64,000 bases of DNA from Duganella sp. CF402. Lineage in GTDB: Bacteria > Pseudomonadota > Gammaproteobacteria > Burkholderiales > Burkholderiaceae_D. Where the stretch lies: the NCBI RefSeq assembly GCF_900109645.1, contig NZ_FOBG01000006.1, positions 1-64,000 of the forward strand, given 5' to 3'. Made by a program: the position numbers and the translations under genes. The notes beneath the pieces were generated by a model that was not told the origin of the DNA, searched no databases, and saw only the letters and a program-made list of their open reading frames with translations. The first letter of the stretch is position 1, and each line of letters opens with the position of its first letter. Positions 1 to 7,755 of the stretch are shown here, one piece after another.

Positions 1-203
1 ACGTGAGCGGTGTTGATGGTAATGCCGCGTGCTTTTTCTTCTGGAGCAGCGTCGATCTGGTCGTAGGCTTTAGCTTCGCCGCCGAATTTCTTCGACAGAA
101 CGGTAGCGATTGCTGCGGTCAGGGTGGTTTTGCCGTGGTCGACGTGACCGATGGTGCCTACGTTGACGTGCGGTTTAGTCCGCTCGAACTTTTCTTTTGC
201 CAT
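1..203 (-). CDS. tuf: Elongation factor Tu, N-terminal part (cut by window edge)
   Basis: Delivers aminoacyl-tRNA to the ribosome as a GTPase. Only the first 67 codons are in the window. They begin MAKEKFERTKPHVNVG and contain the G1 loop GHVDHGKTT, which is diagnostic for EF-Tu. The ATG at 203 is preceded by a GAGGAAG ribosome binding site. It is the last gene of the rpsL-rpsG-fusA-tuf order, as in most proteobacteria, and lies 71 bp behind fusA. The rest of the gene is outside the window, so no statement on integrity or copy number is possible. Confidence 0.97.
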   Translation of the reverse strand, partial: MAKEKFERTKPHVNVGTIGHVDHGKTTLTAAIATVLSKKFGGEAKAYDQIDAAPEEKARGITINTAH

Positions 204-236
204 TTTGATTCTTCCTCAGAACAAGTTTTTAAATGT

Positions 237-261
237 GCGGCCGGATGATCTACCCGGCCGC
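237..261 (-). other. Hairpin in the fusA-tuf gap
   Basis: A perfect 8-bp stem (GCGGCCGG / CCGGCCGC, 9-nt loop) lies just behind the fusA stop and before the tuf start. On the transcribed minus strand no T-run follows directly, so it is more likely an mRNA processing, stability or partial attenuation element than a full terminator. The pairing is seen directly; the role is inference. Confidence 0.45.
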
Positions 262-274
262 AAAAATTACAGAA

Positions 275-2380
275 TTACTTAGCTTTCGCGGTAACGATAG
301 CGTCGATAACGTGCTTAGGCGCCTCGGAGTAGTGCTTGAACTCCATCGTGTAGGTTGCACGACCTTGCGTTGCGGAACGCAGGGTGGTCGAGTAACCAAA
401 CATTTCCGACAGCGGTACTTCGGCTTTGATGATCTTGCCGCCGCCGCCTGGGATTTCGTCCATGCCCTGTACCATACCGCGGCGGGACGACAGGTCGCCC
501 ATCACGGTACCGGCGTAGTCTTCCGGCGTTTCCACTTCCACCGCCATCATTGGTTCCAGGATGACTGGGTTAGCGCGTTTGCACGCTTCTTTGAATGCCA
601 TCGAACCGGCCATGCGGAATGCATTTTCGTTCGAGTCAACGTCGTGGTACGAACCGAAGGTCAGGGTGACTTTAACGTCAACCACTGGGTAGCCAGCCAG
701 AACACCGGTGTTCAGGGTTTCGCGCACGCCTTTTTCAACTGCAGGGATGAATTCACGTGGAATCACACCGCCTTTAATTGCGTCGACGAACTCGAAGCCT
801 TTACCTTGTTCCTGTGGTTCCAGGGTCACAACAGCGTGACCGTACTGACCACGACCGCCCGACTGCTTAACGAACTTGCCTTCAACATCGGTAACCGATT
901 TGCGGACGGTTTCGCGGTATGCAACCTGTGGTTTGCCCACGGTCGCTTCCACGCCGAATTCGCGCTTCATACGGTCAACGATAATTTCCAGGTGCAGCTC
1001 GCCCATACCACCGATGATGGTCTGGCCCGACTCTTCGTCGGTCTTCACGCGGAACGATGGGTCTTCCTGAGCCAGACGGTTCAGGGCCAGGCCCATTTTC
1101 TCTTGGTCAGCCTTGGTTTTTGGTTCCACAGCCTGTTGAATCACTGGCTCTGGGAACACCATTTTTTCCAGGGTGATGATCGACGCTGGATCGCACAGGG
1201 TTTCGCCGGTGGTCACGTCTTTCAGACCAACCGCAGCGGCGATGTCGCCGGCGCGCACTTCTTTGATCTCTTCGCGCTGGTTAGCGTGCATCTGCAGAAT
1301 ACGGCCCAGACGCTCTTTACGACCTTTGACCGAGTTGTACACGGTATCGCCGGCGTTGATCACGCCCGAGTACACGCGGAAGAAGGCCAGCTGGCCCACG
1401 AACGGGTCGGTCATGATCTTGAAGGCCAGCGCCGAGAATTTCTCGTCGTCAGCGGCTTTACGGGTGGCTGGCTCGTCGTCTTCGTCGGTGCCTTTAACAG
1501 CAGCGATGTCGACTGGCGATGGCAGGTACTCGATAACCGCGTCCAGCATAGCCTGCACGCCCTTGTTTTTGAAGGCGGTGCCGCACAGCATAGGAACGAT
1601 CTCGGAAGCGATGGTACGGTCACGCAGCGCTTTTTTGATCTCGGCTTCCGACAGGTCGCCTTCTTCCAGGTACTTGTTCATCAGGTCTTCGTTCGCTTCA
1701 GCAGCGGCTTCAACCATCTTCTCGCGCCACTCGGCAGCCGAATCAGCCAGCTCAGCAGGGATATCGACGTAGTCGAACTTCATGCCTTGCGAAGCGTCGT
1801 CCCACAGGATCGCTTTCATCTTGACCAGATCGATCACGCCTTTGAAGTTGTCTTCGGCGCCGATCGGGATCTGGATCAGGACTGGGTTGGCCTTCAGGCG
1901 GGCGCGCATCTGGTCGTAAACTTTGAAGAAGTTTGCGCCGGTACGGTCCATCTTGTTGACGAAGGCCAGACGTGGCACTTTGTACTTGTTAGCCTGGCGC
2001 CATACGGTTTCCGACTGTGGCTGAACACCGCCCACTGCGCAGTAAACCATGCAAGCACCGTCCAGCACGCGCATCGAACGTTCCACTTCAATGGTGAAGT
2101 CAACGTGGCCTGGGGTGTCGATGATGTTGATGTGGTGTTCTGGGAAGTTGTTTGCCATGCCTTTCCAGAAGCAGGTGGTAGCAGCCGAGGTAATGGTGAT
2201 ACCACGCTCTTGTTCCTGCTCCATCCAGTCCATCGTGGCGGCGCCATCGTGAACTTCACCGATCTTGTGGTTCACGCCCGTGTAGAACAGAACGCGCTCG
2301 GTAGTGGTGGTCTTACCTGCATCGATGTGAGCGGAGATACCGATATTGCGGTAGCGCTCGATGGGGGTCTTGCGGGCCAT
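275..2380 (-). CDS. fusA: Elongation factor G
   Basis: GTPase that drives translocation on the ribosome and, with RRF, ribosome recycling in the cytoplasm. 701 residues, normal for EF-G. The GTPase motifs are visible: AHIDAGKTTTTE (G1), DTPGHVDF (G3) and NKMDR (G4). The frame stays open 25 codons further upstream, but the protein family begins at MARKTPIERYRN, and the ATG at 2380 has an AGGA site seven bases upstream, so this start was chosen. Third gene of the str operon, 110 bp after rpsG. No broken motifs. Confidence 0.98.
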   Translation of the reverse strand: MARKTPIERYRNIGISAHIDAGKTTTTERVLFYTGVNHKIGEVHDGAATMDWMEQEQERGITITSAATTCFWKGMANNFPEHHINIIDTPGHVDFTIEVERSMRVLDGACMVYCAVGGVQPQSETVWRQANKYKVPRLAFVNKMDRTGANFFKVYDQMRARLKANPVLIQIPIGAEDNFKGVIDLVKMKAILWDDASQGMKFDYVDIPAELADSAAEWREKMVEAAAEANEDLMNKYLEEGDLSEAEIKKALRDRTIASEIVPMLCGTAFKNKGVQAMLDAVIEYLPSPVDIAAVKGTDEDDEPATRKAADDEKFSALAFKIMTDPFVGQLAFFRVYSGVINAGDTVYNSVKGRKERLGRILQMHANQREEIKEVRAGDIAAAVGLKDVTTGETLCDPASIITLEKMVFPEPVIQQAVEPKTKADQEKMGLALNRLAQEDPSFRVKTDEESGQTIIGGMGELHLEIIVDRMKREFGVEATVGKPQVAYRETVRKSVTDVEGKFVKQSGGRGQYGHAVVTLEPQEQGKGFEFVDAIKGGVIPREFIPAVEKGVRETLNTGVLAGYPVVDVKVTLTFGSYHDVDSNENAFRMAGSMAFKEACKRANPVILEPMMAVEVETPEDYAGTVMGDLSSRRGMVQGMDEIPGGGGKIIKAEVPLSEMFGYSTTLRSATQGRATYTMEFKHYSEAPKHVIDAIVTAKAK

Positions 2381-2464
2381 AATTAATCCTAAATCGTTTA
2401 ATGGACAAAACCGAGCGCCATTTTTGGTGACAAAAATGAGCCCGGCCTCGAACAACGGATAACA

Positions 2465-2482
2465 GCCGGCTCAGGAGCCGGC
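2465..2482 (-). other. Hairpin in the rpsG-fusA gap
   Basis: A 7-bp perfect stem GCCGGCT / AGCCGGC with a four-base loop lies a few bases behind the rpsG stop. No T-run follows on the minus strand. In enterobacteria the rpsL-rpsG gap carries a translational control site for S7; this hairpin is in the next gap and its function here is unknown. It could be a processing or partial attenuation element. Confidence 0.4.
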
Positions 2483-2490
2483 CGATTTTA

Positions 2491-2961
2491 TTAGAAGCGG
2501 AAGTGCGAGAACGCTTTGTTCGCTTCAGCCATGCGGTGAACTTCGTCACGACGCTTCATCGCGCCGCCACGGCCTTCAGCGGCTTCCATCAGCTCGCCAG
2601 CCAGACGTTGTGGCATGGACTTTTCGCTGCGCTTGTTGGCAGCTTCACGCAGCCAGCGCATGGACAGGGCCATACGGCGCACTGGGCGGACTTCAACCGG
2701 CACCTGGTAGTTTGCACCACCGACGCGACGGGATTTCACTTCAACCAGCGGCTTGGCGTTGTTCAGCGCGGTGGCGAACACTTCCAGCGGATCTTTGCCG
2801 GATTTTTGCGAGATGTGCTCGAAGGCACCGTAGATGATGTTTTCTGCGACCGATTTTTTACCGGACAGCATCAGAACGTTCACGAATTTGGCGACATCAG
2901 TGTTGCCGAATTTTGGATCCGGCAGGATCTCGCGCTTGGGTACTTCACGACGACGTGGCAT
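2491..2961 (-). CDS. rpsG: 30S ribosomal protein S7
   Basis: Primary 16S rRNA-binding protein that nucleates assembly of the 30S head and touches the E-site tRNA. 156 residues, the standard bacterial length. It starts MPRRREVPKREILPDP and holds the family signature around DPKFGNTDVAKFVN. The ATG at 2961 follows a GGAAA ribosome binding site. Second gene of the str operon, 104 bp after rpsL. In E. coli S7 is also the autogenous repressor of this operon; whether that holds here cannot be seen. Confidence 0.98.
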   Translation of the reverse strand: MPRRREVPKREILPDPKFGNTDVAKFVNVLMLSGKKSVAENIIYGAFEHISQKSGKDPLEVFATALNNAKPLVEVKSRRVGGANYQVPVEVRPVRRMALSMRWLREAANKRSEKSMPQRLAGELMEAAEGRGGAMKRRDEVHRMAEANKAFSHFRF

Positions 2962-3065
2962 GTCATTTCCTTTTCTCTTCAGTTGAGTGCTTTAGGCACT
3001 CGCGGTGGCCATCATAGCCATCCACTTACTCGGTCTCGCGACCGGCTCAACTCAATTAATGTAGA

Positions 3066-3449
3066 TTACTTCTTAGCTTGCTTGGCGCGCTTGGCACCGT
3101 ATTTCGAGCGAGCTTGTTTACGGTCTTTAACGCCCTGGGTATCCAGTGCACCGCGAACCATGTGGTAACGCACACCTGGCAAGTCTTTTACACGACCGCC
3201 GCGCAGCAGCACAACGCTGTGTTCCTGCAGGTTGTGGCCTTCACCGCCGATGTACGAGATTACCTCGAAACCGTTGGTCAGACGCACTTTGGCAACTTTA
3301 CGCAGTGCCGAGTTAGGCTTCTTAGGAGTGGTGGTGTACACACGGGTGCACACGCCACGTTTTTGCGGGCTGTTTTCCAGCGCCGGCGATTTGCTCTTCA
3401 CGACCAGCTTGGTACGTGGTTGGCGAATCAGTTGATTGATGGTTGGCAT
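3066..3449 (-). CDS. rpsL: 30S ribosomal protein S12
   Basis: Decoding-centre protein of the small subunit, target of streptomycin-resistance mutations. 127 residues, starting MPTINQLIRQPRTK. The streptomycin-relevant loops TTTPKKPNSALRK and GGRVKDLPGVRYH are wild type (both lysines and the proline present), so no classical resistance allele is seen. First gene of the str operon; about 155 nt of leader separate it from the predicted promoter. The leader contains a small hairpin (CCCGG / CCGGG, 3484-3501) of unknown role. Confidence 0.98.
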   Translation of the reverse strand: MPTINQLIRQPRTKLVVKSKSPALENSPQKRGVCTRVYTTTPKKPNSALRKVAKVRLTNGFEVISYIGGEGHNLQEHSVVLLRGGRVKDLPGVRYHMVRGALDTQGVKDRKQARSKYGAKRAKQAKK

Positions 3450-3611
3450 CGTTCTAAACCCAACTAAATAACAACATTAACAACCCGGTCATAGTGCCGG
3501 GGACAAAAAACCTTCTCTCACTCTACGGGACCACCGGAGGCGCAAACAGCCACTCTCATGGAGCAGCCAGATTCAACGTATACGATGTGCAGAATAAATT
3601 GAGAACTCGCG

Positions 3612-3640
3612 AGTATAGACGTGAAGCCCGGCCCAGTCAA
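3612..3640 (-). promoter_or_regulatory. Sigma-70 promoter of the str operon
   Basis: On the minus strand TTGACT (3640-3635) and TATACT (3617-3612) are separated by exactly 17 bp, each 5 of 6 to consensus. Transcription would start near 3605 and give a leader of about 155 nt before rpsL. This suits a highly expressed ribosomal operon. The promoter lies back to back with the start of the divergent gene at 3685. Confidence 0.8.
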
Positions 3641-3684
3641 CCAATTTCACGGCGCCATGCGGCTTCCAAGGGGAAAGGAAACAC

Positions 3685-5607
3685 TTGATAATAGCAAACA
3701 ATTCAATTCCCGCCCCCTGTCGAATGCGATCCCTGCTGCGCCCTGCCCCCTTGTTTGTCCTGCTGACCTATGTGCTGCTGTCGCTGGTGCCCTGCGTGCC
3801 GCTGCTGCTCGGCAAGCAGGTGCCCGGCCTGGGCCACGTAATGGCGGTGGAAGCGCTGGCCTGGCTGGCGGTGTGGGGCGTGTTCGGCCGGCCGGCCTGG
3901 TTCCACTGGCTGCTGATCCCGGCCTTCCTGGCGCTGCCGACCGAGATCTACCTGTTCATTTATTACGGCCAGGGCATATCCACCCACCACCTCGGCATCA
4001 TCGCCGAGACCAGCCCCAGGGAGGCGATGGAATTCCTCGGCCGCAAAGTGTGGCTGATGGCAGCCGTGCTGGTGGGCGTGATCGCCTGGTGGATCGCGGT
4101 GCAGGTCGCGGCGCGGCGCAGCCCGGCGCTGGCGTGGCGCGGCAAGACCCGCTGGGCCGCGCGGTGTGTATTAGTGCTGCTGAGCGGGCTGTGGGCCTAC
4201 GGCTGGGAATTCGGCGTCAGCGCCAAGCCGGCCGCGCCGGCGGTGCGCGCCAGCGCCAGCGTCAGCCCGGCCTCCGCCGCCAGCGCGGAGGAGGCGTCCG
4301 AGGAAGAGGATGCGGAAGAAGACAAGGATCCCGAGCACGCAGCCATCGCCGGCGCCGGCCGCAGCGGCTGGCACTGGCCGGCGCTGCCGTGGCCGCTGCG
4401 CTCGCCGCTGGCCTTCAGCGACTTCGCCTCATCGTGGCCGTTCGGCCTGACCGCGCGCGGCGTCGACTTCTACAAGGAGCGCGCCTACCTGGCCGACCTC
4501 GGCCGGCGCAGCAGCAGCTTCCGCTTCGGCGCCCGCCAGCCGGAGAAAAACGACACGCCGGAAATCGTCATCATGGTATTGGGCGAATCGTCGCGCTACG
4601 ACCGCTGGGGCATCAACGGCTACACGCGCGACACCACGCCGCTGCTGCGGCAGGAAACCAACCTGGTGACGCTGCCGGATGTGATCACCTCGGTGTCGGC
4701 CACGCGGCTGTCGGTGCCGGTGATCATCTCGCGCAAGCCGGCCATGCAAAGCCTGAAGGACGGCTTCTCAGAAAAATCGTTCCTGACCGCGTACAAGGAA
4801 GCCGGCTTCAAGACCTTCTGGCTGTCGAACCAGATCTCGTTCGGGCAGTTCGACACGCCGGTGTCGGTGTTTGCCAAGGAAGCCGATGTGATCCAGTTCA
4901 TGAACCTGGGCGGCTTTACCAACAACTCCAACTTCGACCAGATCCTGCTGCAACCGCTGCAGCACGCGATTGCCGATCCGGCGCCGAAAAAACTGATCGT
5001 GCTGCATACGCTGGGTAACCACTGGAACTACAGCCAGCGCTATCCCAAGGAATTCGACAAGTGGCAGCCGTCGCTGTTCGGCGTCGACAAGCCGGTGTAC
5101 ACCGATTTGAAGATCAAGCCGCAGCTGAACAACAGCTACGACAATTCGATTTTGTACACCGACTGGTTCCTGTCGCAGGTGATCGGCCAGCTGAAAGCGA
5201 CGCAGCAGCTGACCTCGATGGTCTACGTGGCCGACCACGGCCAGACGCTGTACGACAACAGCTGCAACCTCGCCTTCCACGGCCACAACACGCAGTACGA
5301 ATTCCACGTGCCGGCGATGGTCTGGTACTCGGACGAATACAAAGACCGCTACCCGGACAAAGTGCAGCAGCTGCTGCGCCACCGCAAGGCGCGGCTGGCG
5401 ACCGAGAACATGTTCCACACCCTGCTCGACCTGGCCGACATCCAGTACGACGACCAGAAGCTGGAGTGGAGCTTCCTCAACAAACAATTCAAGCAGCACA
5501 AGCGCTACGTCGACAGTTACGGCTGGTCCAACTACGACAACGCCAGCTTCAAGGGCGACTGCCGCGAAGTGATCGACAAGGGCAAGCCGCTCAAGCAGGA
5601 GAAGTAG
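3685..5607 (+). CDS. Phosphoethanolamine transferase-like membrane enzyme (sulfatase/EptA superfamily)
   Basis: Likely transfers phosphoethanolamine from phosphatidylethanolamine to an envelope glycan such as lipid A or core sugar; the exact acceptor cannot be told. 640 residues: an N-terminal membrane region (about residues 20-175, four to five hydrophobic segments), then a periplasmic alkaline-phosphatase-fold domain. Motifs: VLGESSRYDRWGINGY (around 298-313, metal site), SATRLSVPVIIS with the probable nucleophile Thr340, LHTLGNHWNY, and VADHGQTL plus FHGHNT near the C terminus. Between membrane and catalytic parts is an unusual acidic, Ala/Ser-rich linker (about 185-220). The TTG at 3685 has a GGGGAAAGGAAA ribosome binding site; an ATG at 3724 is the alternative start. 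Divergent from the str operon, convergent with the next receptor. Confidence 0.8.
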   Translation: MIIANNSIPAPCRMRSLLRPAPLFVLLTYVLLSLVPCVPLLLGKQVPGLGHVMAVEALAWLAVWGVFGRPAWFHWLLIPAFLALPTEIYLFIYYGQGISTHHLGIIAETSPREAMEFLGRKVWLMAAVLVGVIAWWIAVQVAARRSPALAWRGKTRWAARCVLVLLSGLWAYGWEFGVSAKPAAPAVRASASVSPASAASAEEASEEEDAEEDKDPEHAAIAGAGRSGWHWPALPWPLRSPLAFSDFASSWPFGLTARGVDFYKERAYLADLGRRSSSFRFGARQPEKNDTPEIVIMVLGESSRYDRWGINGYTRDTTPLLRQETNLVTLPDVITSVSATRLSVPVIISRKPAMQSLKDGFSEKSFLTAYKEAGFKTFWLSNQISFGQFDTPVSVFAKEADVIQFMNLGGFTNNSNFDQILLQPLQHAIADPAPKKLIVLHTLGNHWNYSQRYPKEFDKWQPSLFGVDKPVYTDLKIKPQLNNSYDNSILYTDWFLSQVIGQLKATQQLTSMVYVADHGQTLYDNSCNLAFHGHNTQYEFHVPAMVWYSDEYKDRYPDKVQQLLRHRKARLATENMFHTLLDLADIQYDDQKLEWSFLNKQFKQHKRYVDSYGWSNYDNASFKGDCREVIDKGKPLKQEK

Positions 5608-5613
5608 CGCGCC

Positions 5614-7212
5614 CTAGCGCAGCGCCAGGCGGCCCGCGTGCGCCACGCCGGCATCGCCGGCATCGCCGATCTTGAACACGCTGACGGTCTGCTGCAACTC
5701 GCCCGCCTGGTCTTGCAGCGACTGGGTGGCCGCTGCGGCTTCCTCCACCAGCGCGGCGTTCTGCTGCGTCACCTGGTCCATCTGGGCCACGGCCTGGTTG
5801 ACCTGGTCGATGCCCTCGCTCTGCTCGCGGCTGGCGACGGCGATCTCGCCAACGATCTGCGTCACCTGATGCACATCGCCCACCAGCGTCGACATGGTGG
5901 TGCCGGCCTGCTCGACCAGATTGGTGCCGAGCTGGATCTTCTGTACTGAGTCATCGATCAGCACCTTGATCTCCTTGGCCGCCGCCGCCGAGCGCTGCGC
6001 CAGCGTGCGCACTTCCGACGCCACCACCGCGAAGCCACGGCCCTGCTCACCGGCGCGCGCCGCTTCCACCGCCGCGTTCAGCGCGAGGATATTGGTCTGG
6101 AACGCGATGCCGTCGATCACACCGGTGATATCGACGATCTTGCGCGAGGCGTCGTTGATATCGTTCATGGTGCTGACCACCTGCTGCATCACTTCCCCGC
6201 CCTGTGCCGCCGTGGCCGACGCGCCTTCCACCAGCTTGCGCGCGTGCTGGGCGTTTTCCGAGTTCTGCTTAACGGTGCTGGTCAACTCCTCGATCGAGGC
6301 GGCGGTTTCTTCCAGCGAGCTGGCTTGCGTCTCGGTGCGCGAGGACAGCTCCATATTACCGGCTGCCAGTTCCTGCGAACCGGTGCTGATCACGTCGGCG
6401 CCCTGGCGCACGCGCGACACGGTCGACAGCAGATCGCGCTGCATGCGCTGGATCGCTTTCAACAGACGCTGGATTTCGTTGTCGCCATTGGTTTCGATGT
6501 GCGCGGTCAGATCGCCGCCGGCGACACGGTCCAGCTGCGCCACCGCGCCTTCCAGCGGCAGCAGCACCGTGGAGCGCAGCAGCAGATGCACGCCAAAGAC
6601 CACCGCCAGCGCGATCAACAAGCCCAGCGCCACCAGCCACATCACCACCTTGTACTCGCCGGCGCGACTGTCGGCCAGCGTGTTGATCTCTTCATCGCCC
6701 AGCTTCTGGAACTTCTCCAGCAGCGCGGAGAACGCGGCGCCGGTTGGCGTCAGCTCGCCGGAATTGATGGCGGAGTAAGCGGCCGTATCGTCCTTGGCCA
6801 GCGCGGCGGACGCCCGGTCCAGCACGACGGACAGCTTGCGGCCGGCGTCGACCAGATCCTTCTTCAGTTGTGCATCCTGGCTTGGATAATTGGGTGATTT
6901 GTCGAACTTGTCGAGGAAATCCAGCGTGCGCTGGTAGGACTTTTTGGCGCTGGCCAGCGCGGAGTCGCGCTCGGCCTTGTTATCGCTTTCCTTCAGCGCC
7001 GCGTAGCCGCGCGTGAGGGCCGAACGGGTGCGGGTGGTGTCCTTGTAGGCGTCGTTGATGGTGATGACTTGCGACGCAATGTGGTGCACCTCCGCGATCG
7101 AGCGGTTCGACTGCTGCAAGGCGAAAATACCCAGGCCGGCGCCCGCCAGCAGCATCACCGCAAACAGCACCAACACCCCCAGCAGGCTCGCCCGCACACT
7201 GATATTTTTCAC
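5614..7212 (-). CDS. Methyl-accepting chemotaxis protein
   Basis: Transmembrane chemoreceptor that modulates CheA through CheW. 532 residues: TM1 near residues 8-30, a periplasmic four-helix domain of the Tar/4HB type up to about 185, TM2 near 190-212, HAMP, then the cytoplasmic helical hairpin with the conserved tip GIAFQTNILALNAAVEAARAG. It ends VFKIGDAGDAG and lacks a CheR-binding pentapeptide. An in-frame ATG lies two codons upstream at 7218, but AGGAG abuts that ATG; the GTG at 7212 has the correct 6-nt spacing and gives the usual N terminus (M)KNISVRASLL, so it is preferred. Monocistronic, with its own TATAAT box. Not part of the large chemosensory operon; ligand unknown. Confidence 0.92.
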   Translation of the reverse strand: MKNISVRASLLGVLVLFAVMLLAGAGLGIFALQQSNRSIAEVHHIASQVITINDAYKDTTRTRSALTRGYAALKESDNKAERDSALASAKKSYQRTLDFLDKFDKSPNYPSQDAQLKKDLVDAGRKLSVVLDRASAALAKDDTAAYSAINSGELTPTGAAFSALLEKFQKLGDEEINTLADSRAGEYKVVMWLVALGLLIALAVVFGVHLLLRSTVLLPLEGAVAQLDRVAGGDLTAHIETNGDNEIQRLLKAIQRMQRDLLSTVSRVRQGADVISTGSQELAAGNMELSSRTETQASSLEETAASIEELTSTVKQNSENAQHARKLVEGASATAAQGGEVMQQVVSTMNDINDASRKIVDITGVIDGIAFQTNILALNAAVEAARAGEQGRGFAVVASEVRTLAQRSAAAAKEIKVLIDDSVQKIQLGTNLVEQAGTTMSTLVGDVHQVTQIVGEIAVASREQSEGIDQVNQAVAQMDQVTQQNAALVEEAAAATQSLQDQAGELQQTVSVFKIGDAGDAGVAHAGRLALR

Positions 7213-7251
7213 GCCCATCTCCTGTTATCTTTAAAAAGTTACCAGAAAGAA

Positions 7252-7280
7252 ATTATACGCGAATAAAGAAAAAACTGAAT
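7252..7280 (-). promoter_or_regulatory. Candidate promoter of the solitary chemoreceptor gene
   Basis: A perfect TATAAT (7257-7252 on the minus strand) lies 40 bp upstream of the receptor start in an AT-rich gap. The -35 region (TTCAGT, 16-bp spacer) is poor, so another factor or a weak promoter is possible. No sigma-28 motif is recognisable. Confidence 0.4.
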
Positions 7281-7290
7281 CTGGCTGAAT

Positions 7291-7755
7291 TTATGCTGGC
7301 TTATGCACCATCAGCCAGTACACCACCAAAAGTGCGCCGAAGGCCGGGAATCCCAGCGCGGTCCAGATTTTTTCATAGCGCCAGTAGCGCGAAGGCAGTT
7401 CCTCGCCATTGCGTGCGGCCAGCGCCGCCATGTCACGCATGCGCAGTTGCAGCCAGACGACCGGCAGCCAGCATGCGCCAGCCAACAGATACAACGCCGC
7501 CGACCCGACGATCCAGCGCGAACTCAGCGGAAAGCCCGCCAGATGAATCATCCACAACCCCGACAGAGGCTGAACAATGATGGCGGGCGTGGTGAACCAC
7601 CAGTCCGCACGCGCCACCAGCCGCGTCACCACCGCGATTGCCGGCACGTTGCCGCTGCGGTTGGCGAAGAACATGTAAAAGGCCGTGCCGAAGCCGGTGC
7701 CGAACATCAGGGTGGCCGAGAGGATGTGCAGCCATTTGATCGCAAGATATTCCAT
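7291..7755 (-). CDS. DUF2269 family integral membrane protein
   Basis: Small inner-membrane protein of 154 residues with four predicted hydrophobic segments (about 7-28, 52-74, 80-102, 128-150). The first helix, beginning YLAIKWLHILSATLMFGTGFG, with an early His and Gly-rich helix, is typical for DUF2269. The molecular function of the family is unknown. The ATG overlaps the stop of the upstream SDR-DoxX gene (TAATG), so the two are probably translationally coupled and belong to the GbsR-type regulator's operon. No aberrations seen. Confidence 0.85.
   Translation of the reverse strand: MEYLAIKWLHILSATLMFGTGFGTAFYMFFANRSGNVPAIAVVTRLVARADWWFTTPAIIVQPLSGLWMIHLAGFPLSSRWIVGSAALYLLAGACWLPVVWLQLRMRDMAALAARNGEELPSRYWRYEKIWTALGFPAFGALLVVYWLMVHKPA

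Noticed and set aside
233..2386. Long plus-strand open frame (717 codons) opposite fusA
   Set aside because: It has no recognisable protein character, lacks a ribosome binding site, and is fully antisense to the conserved fusA gene. Such shadows are common in GC-rich DNA.
3612..3640. The str promoter as an operator or promoter of the divergent membrane enzyme
   Set aside because: The hexamers fit only in minus orientation; no plus-strand promoter of similar quality was found in the gap.
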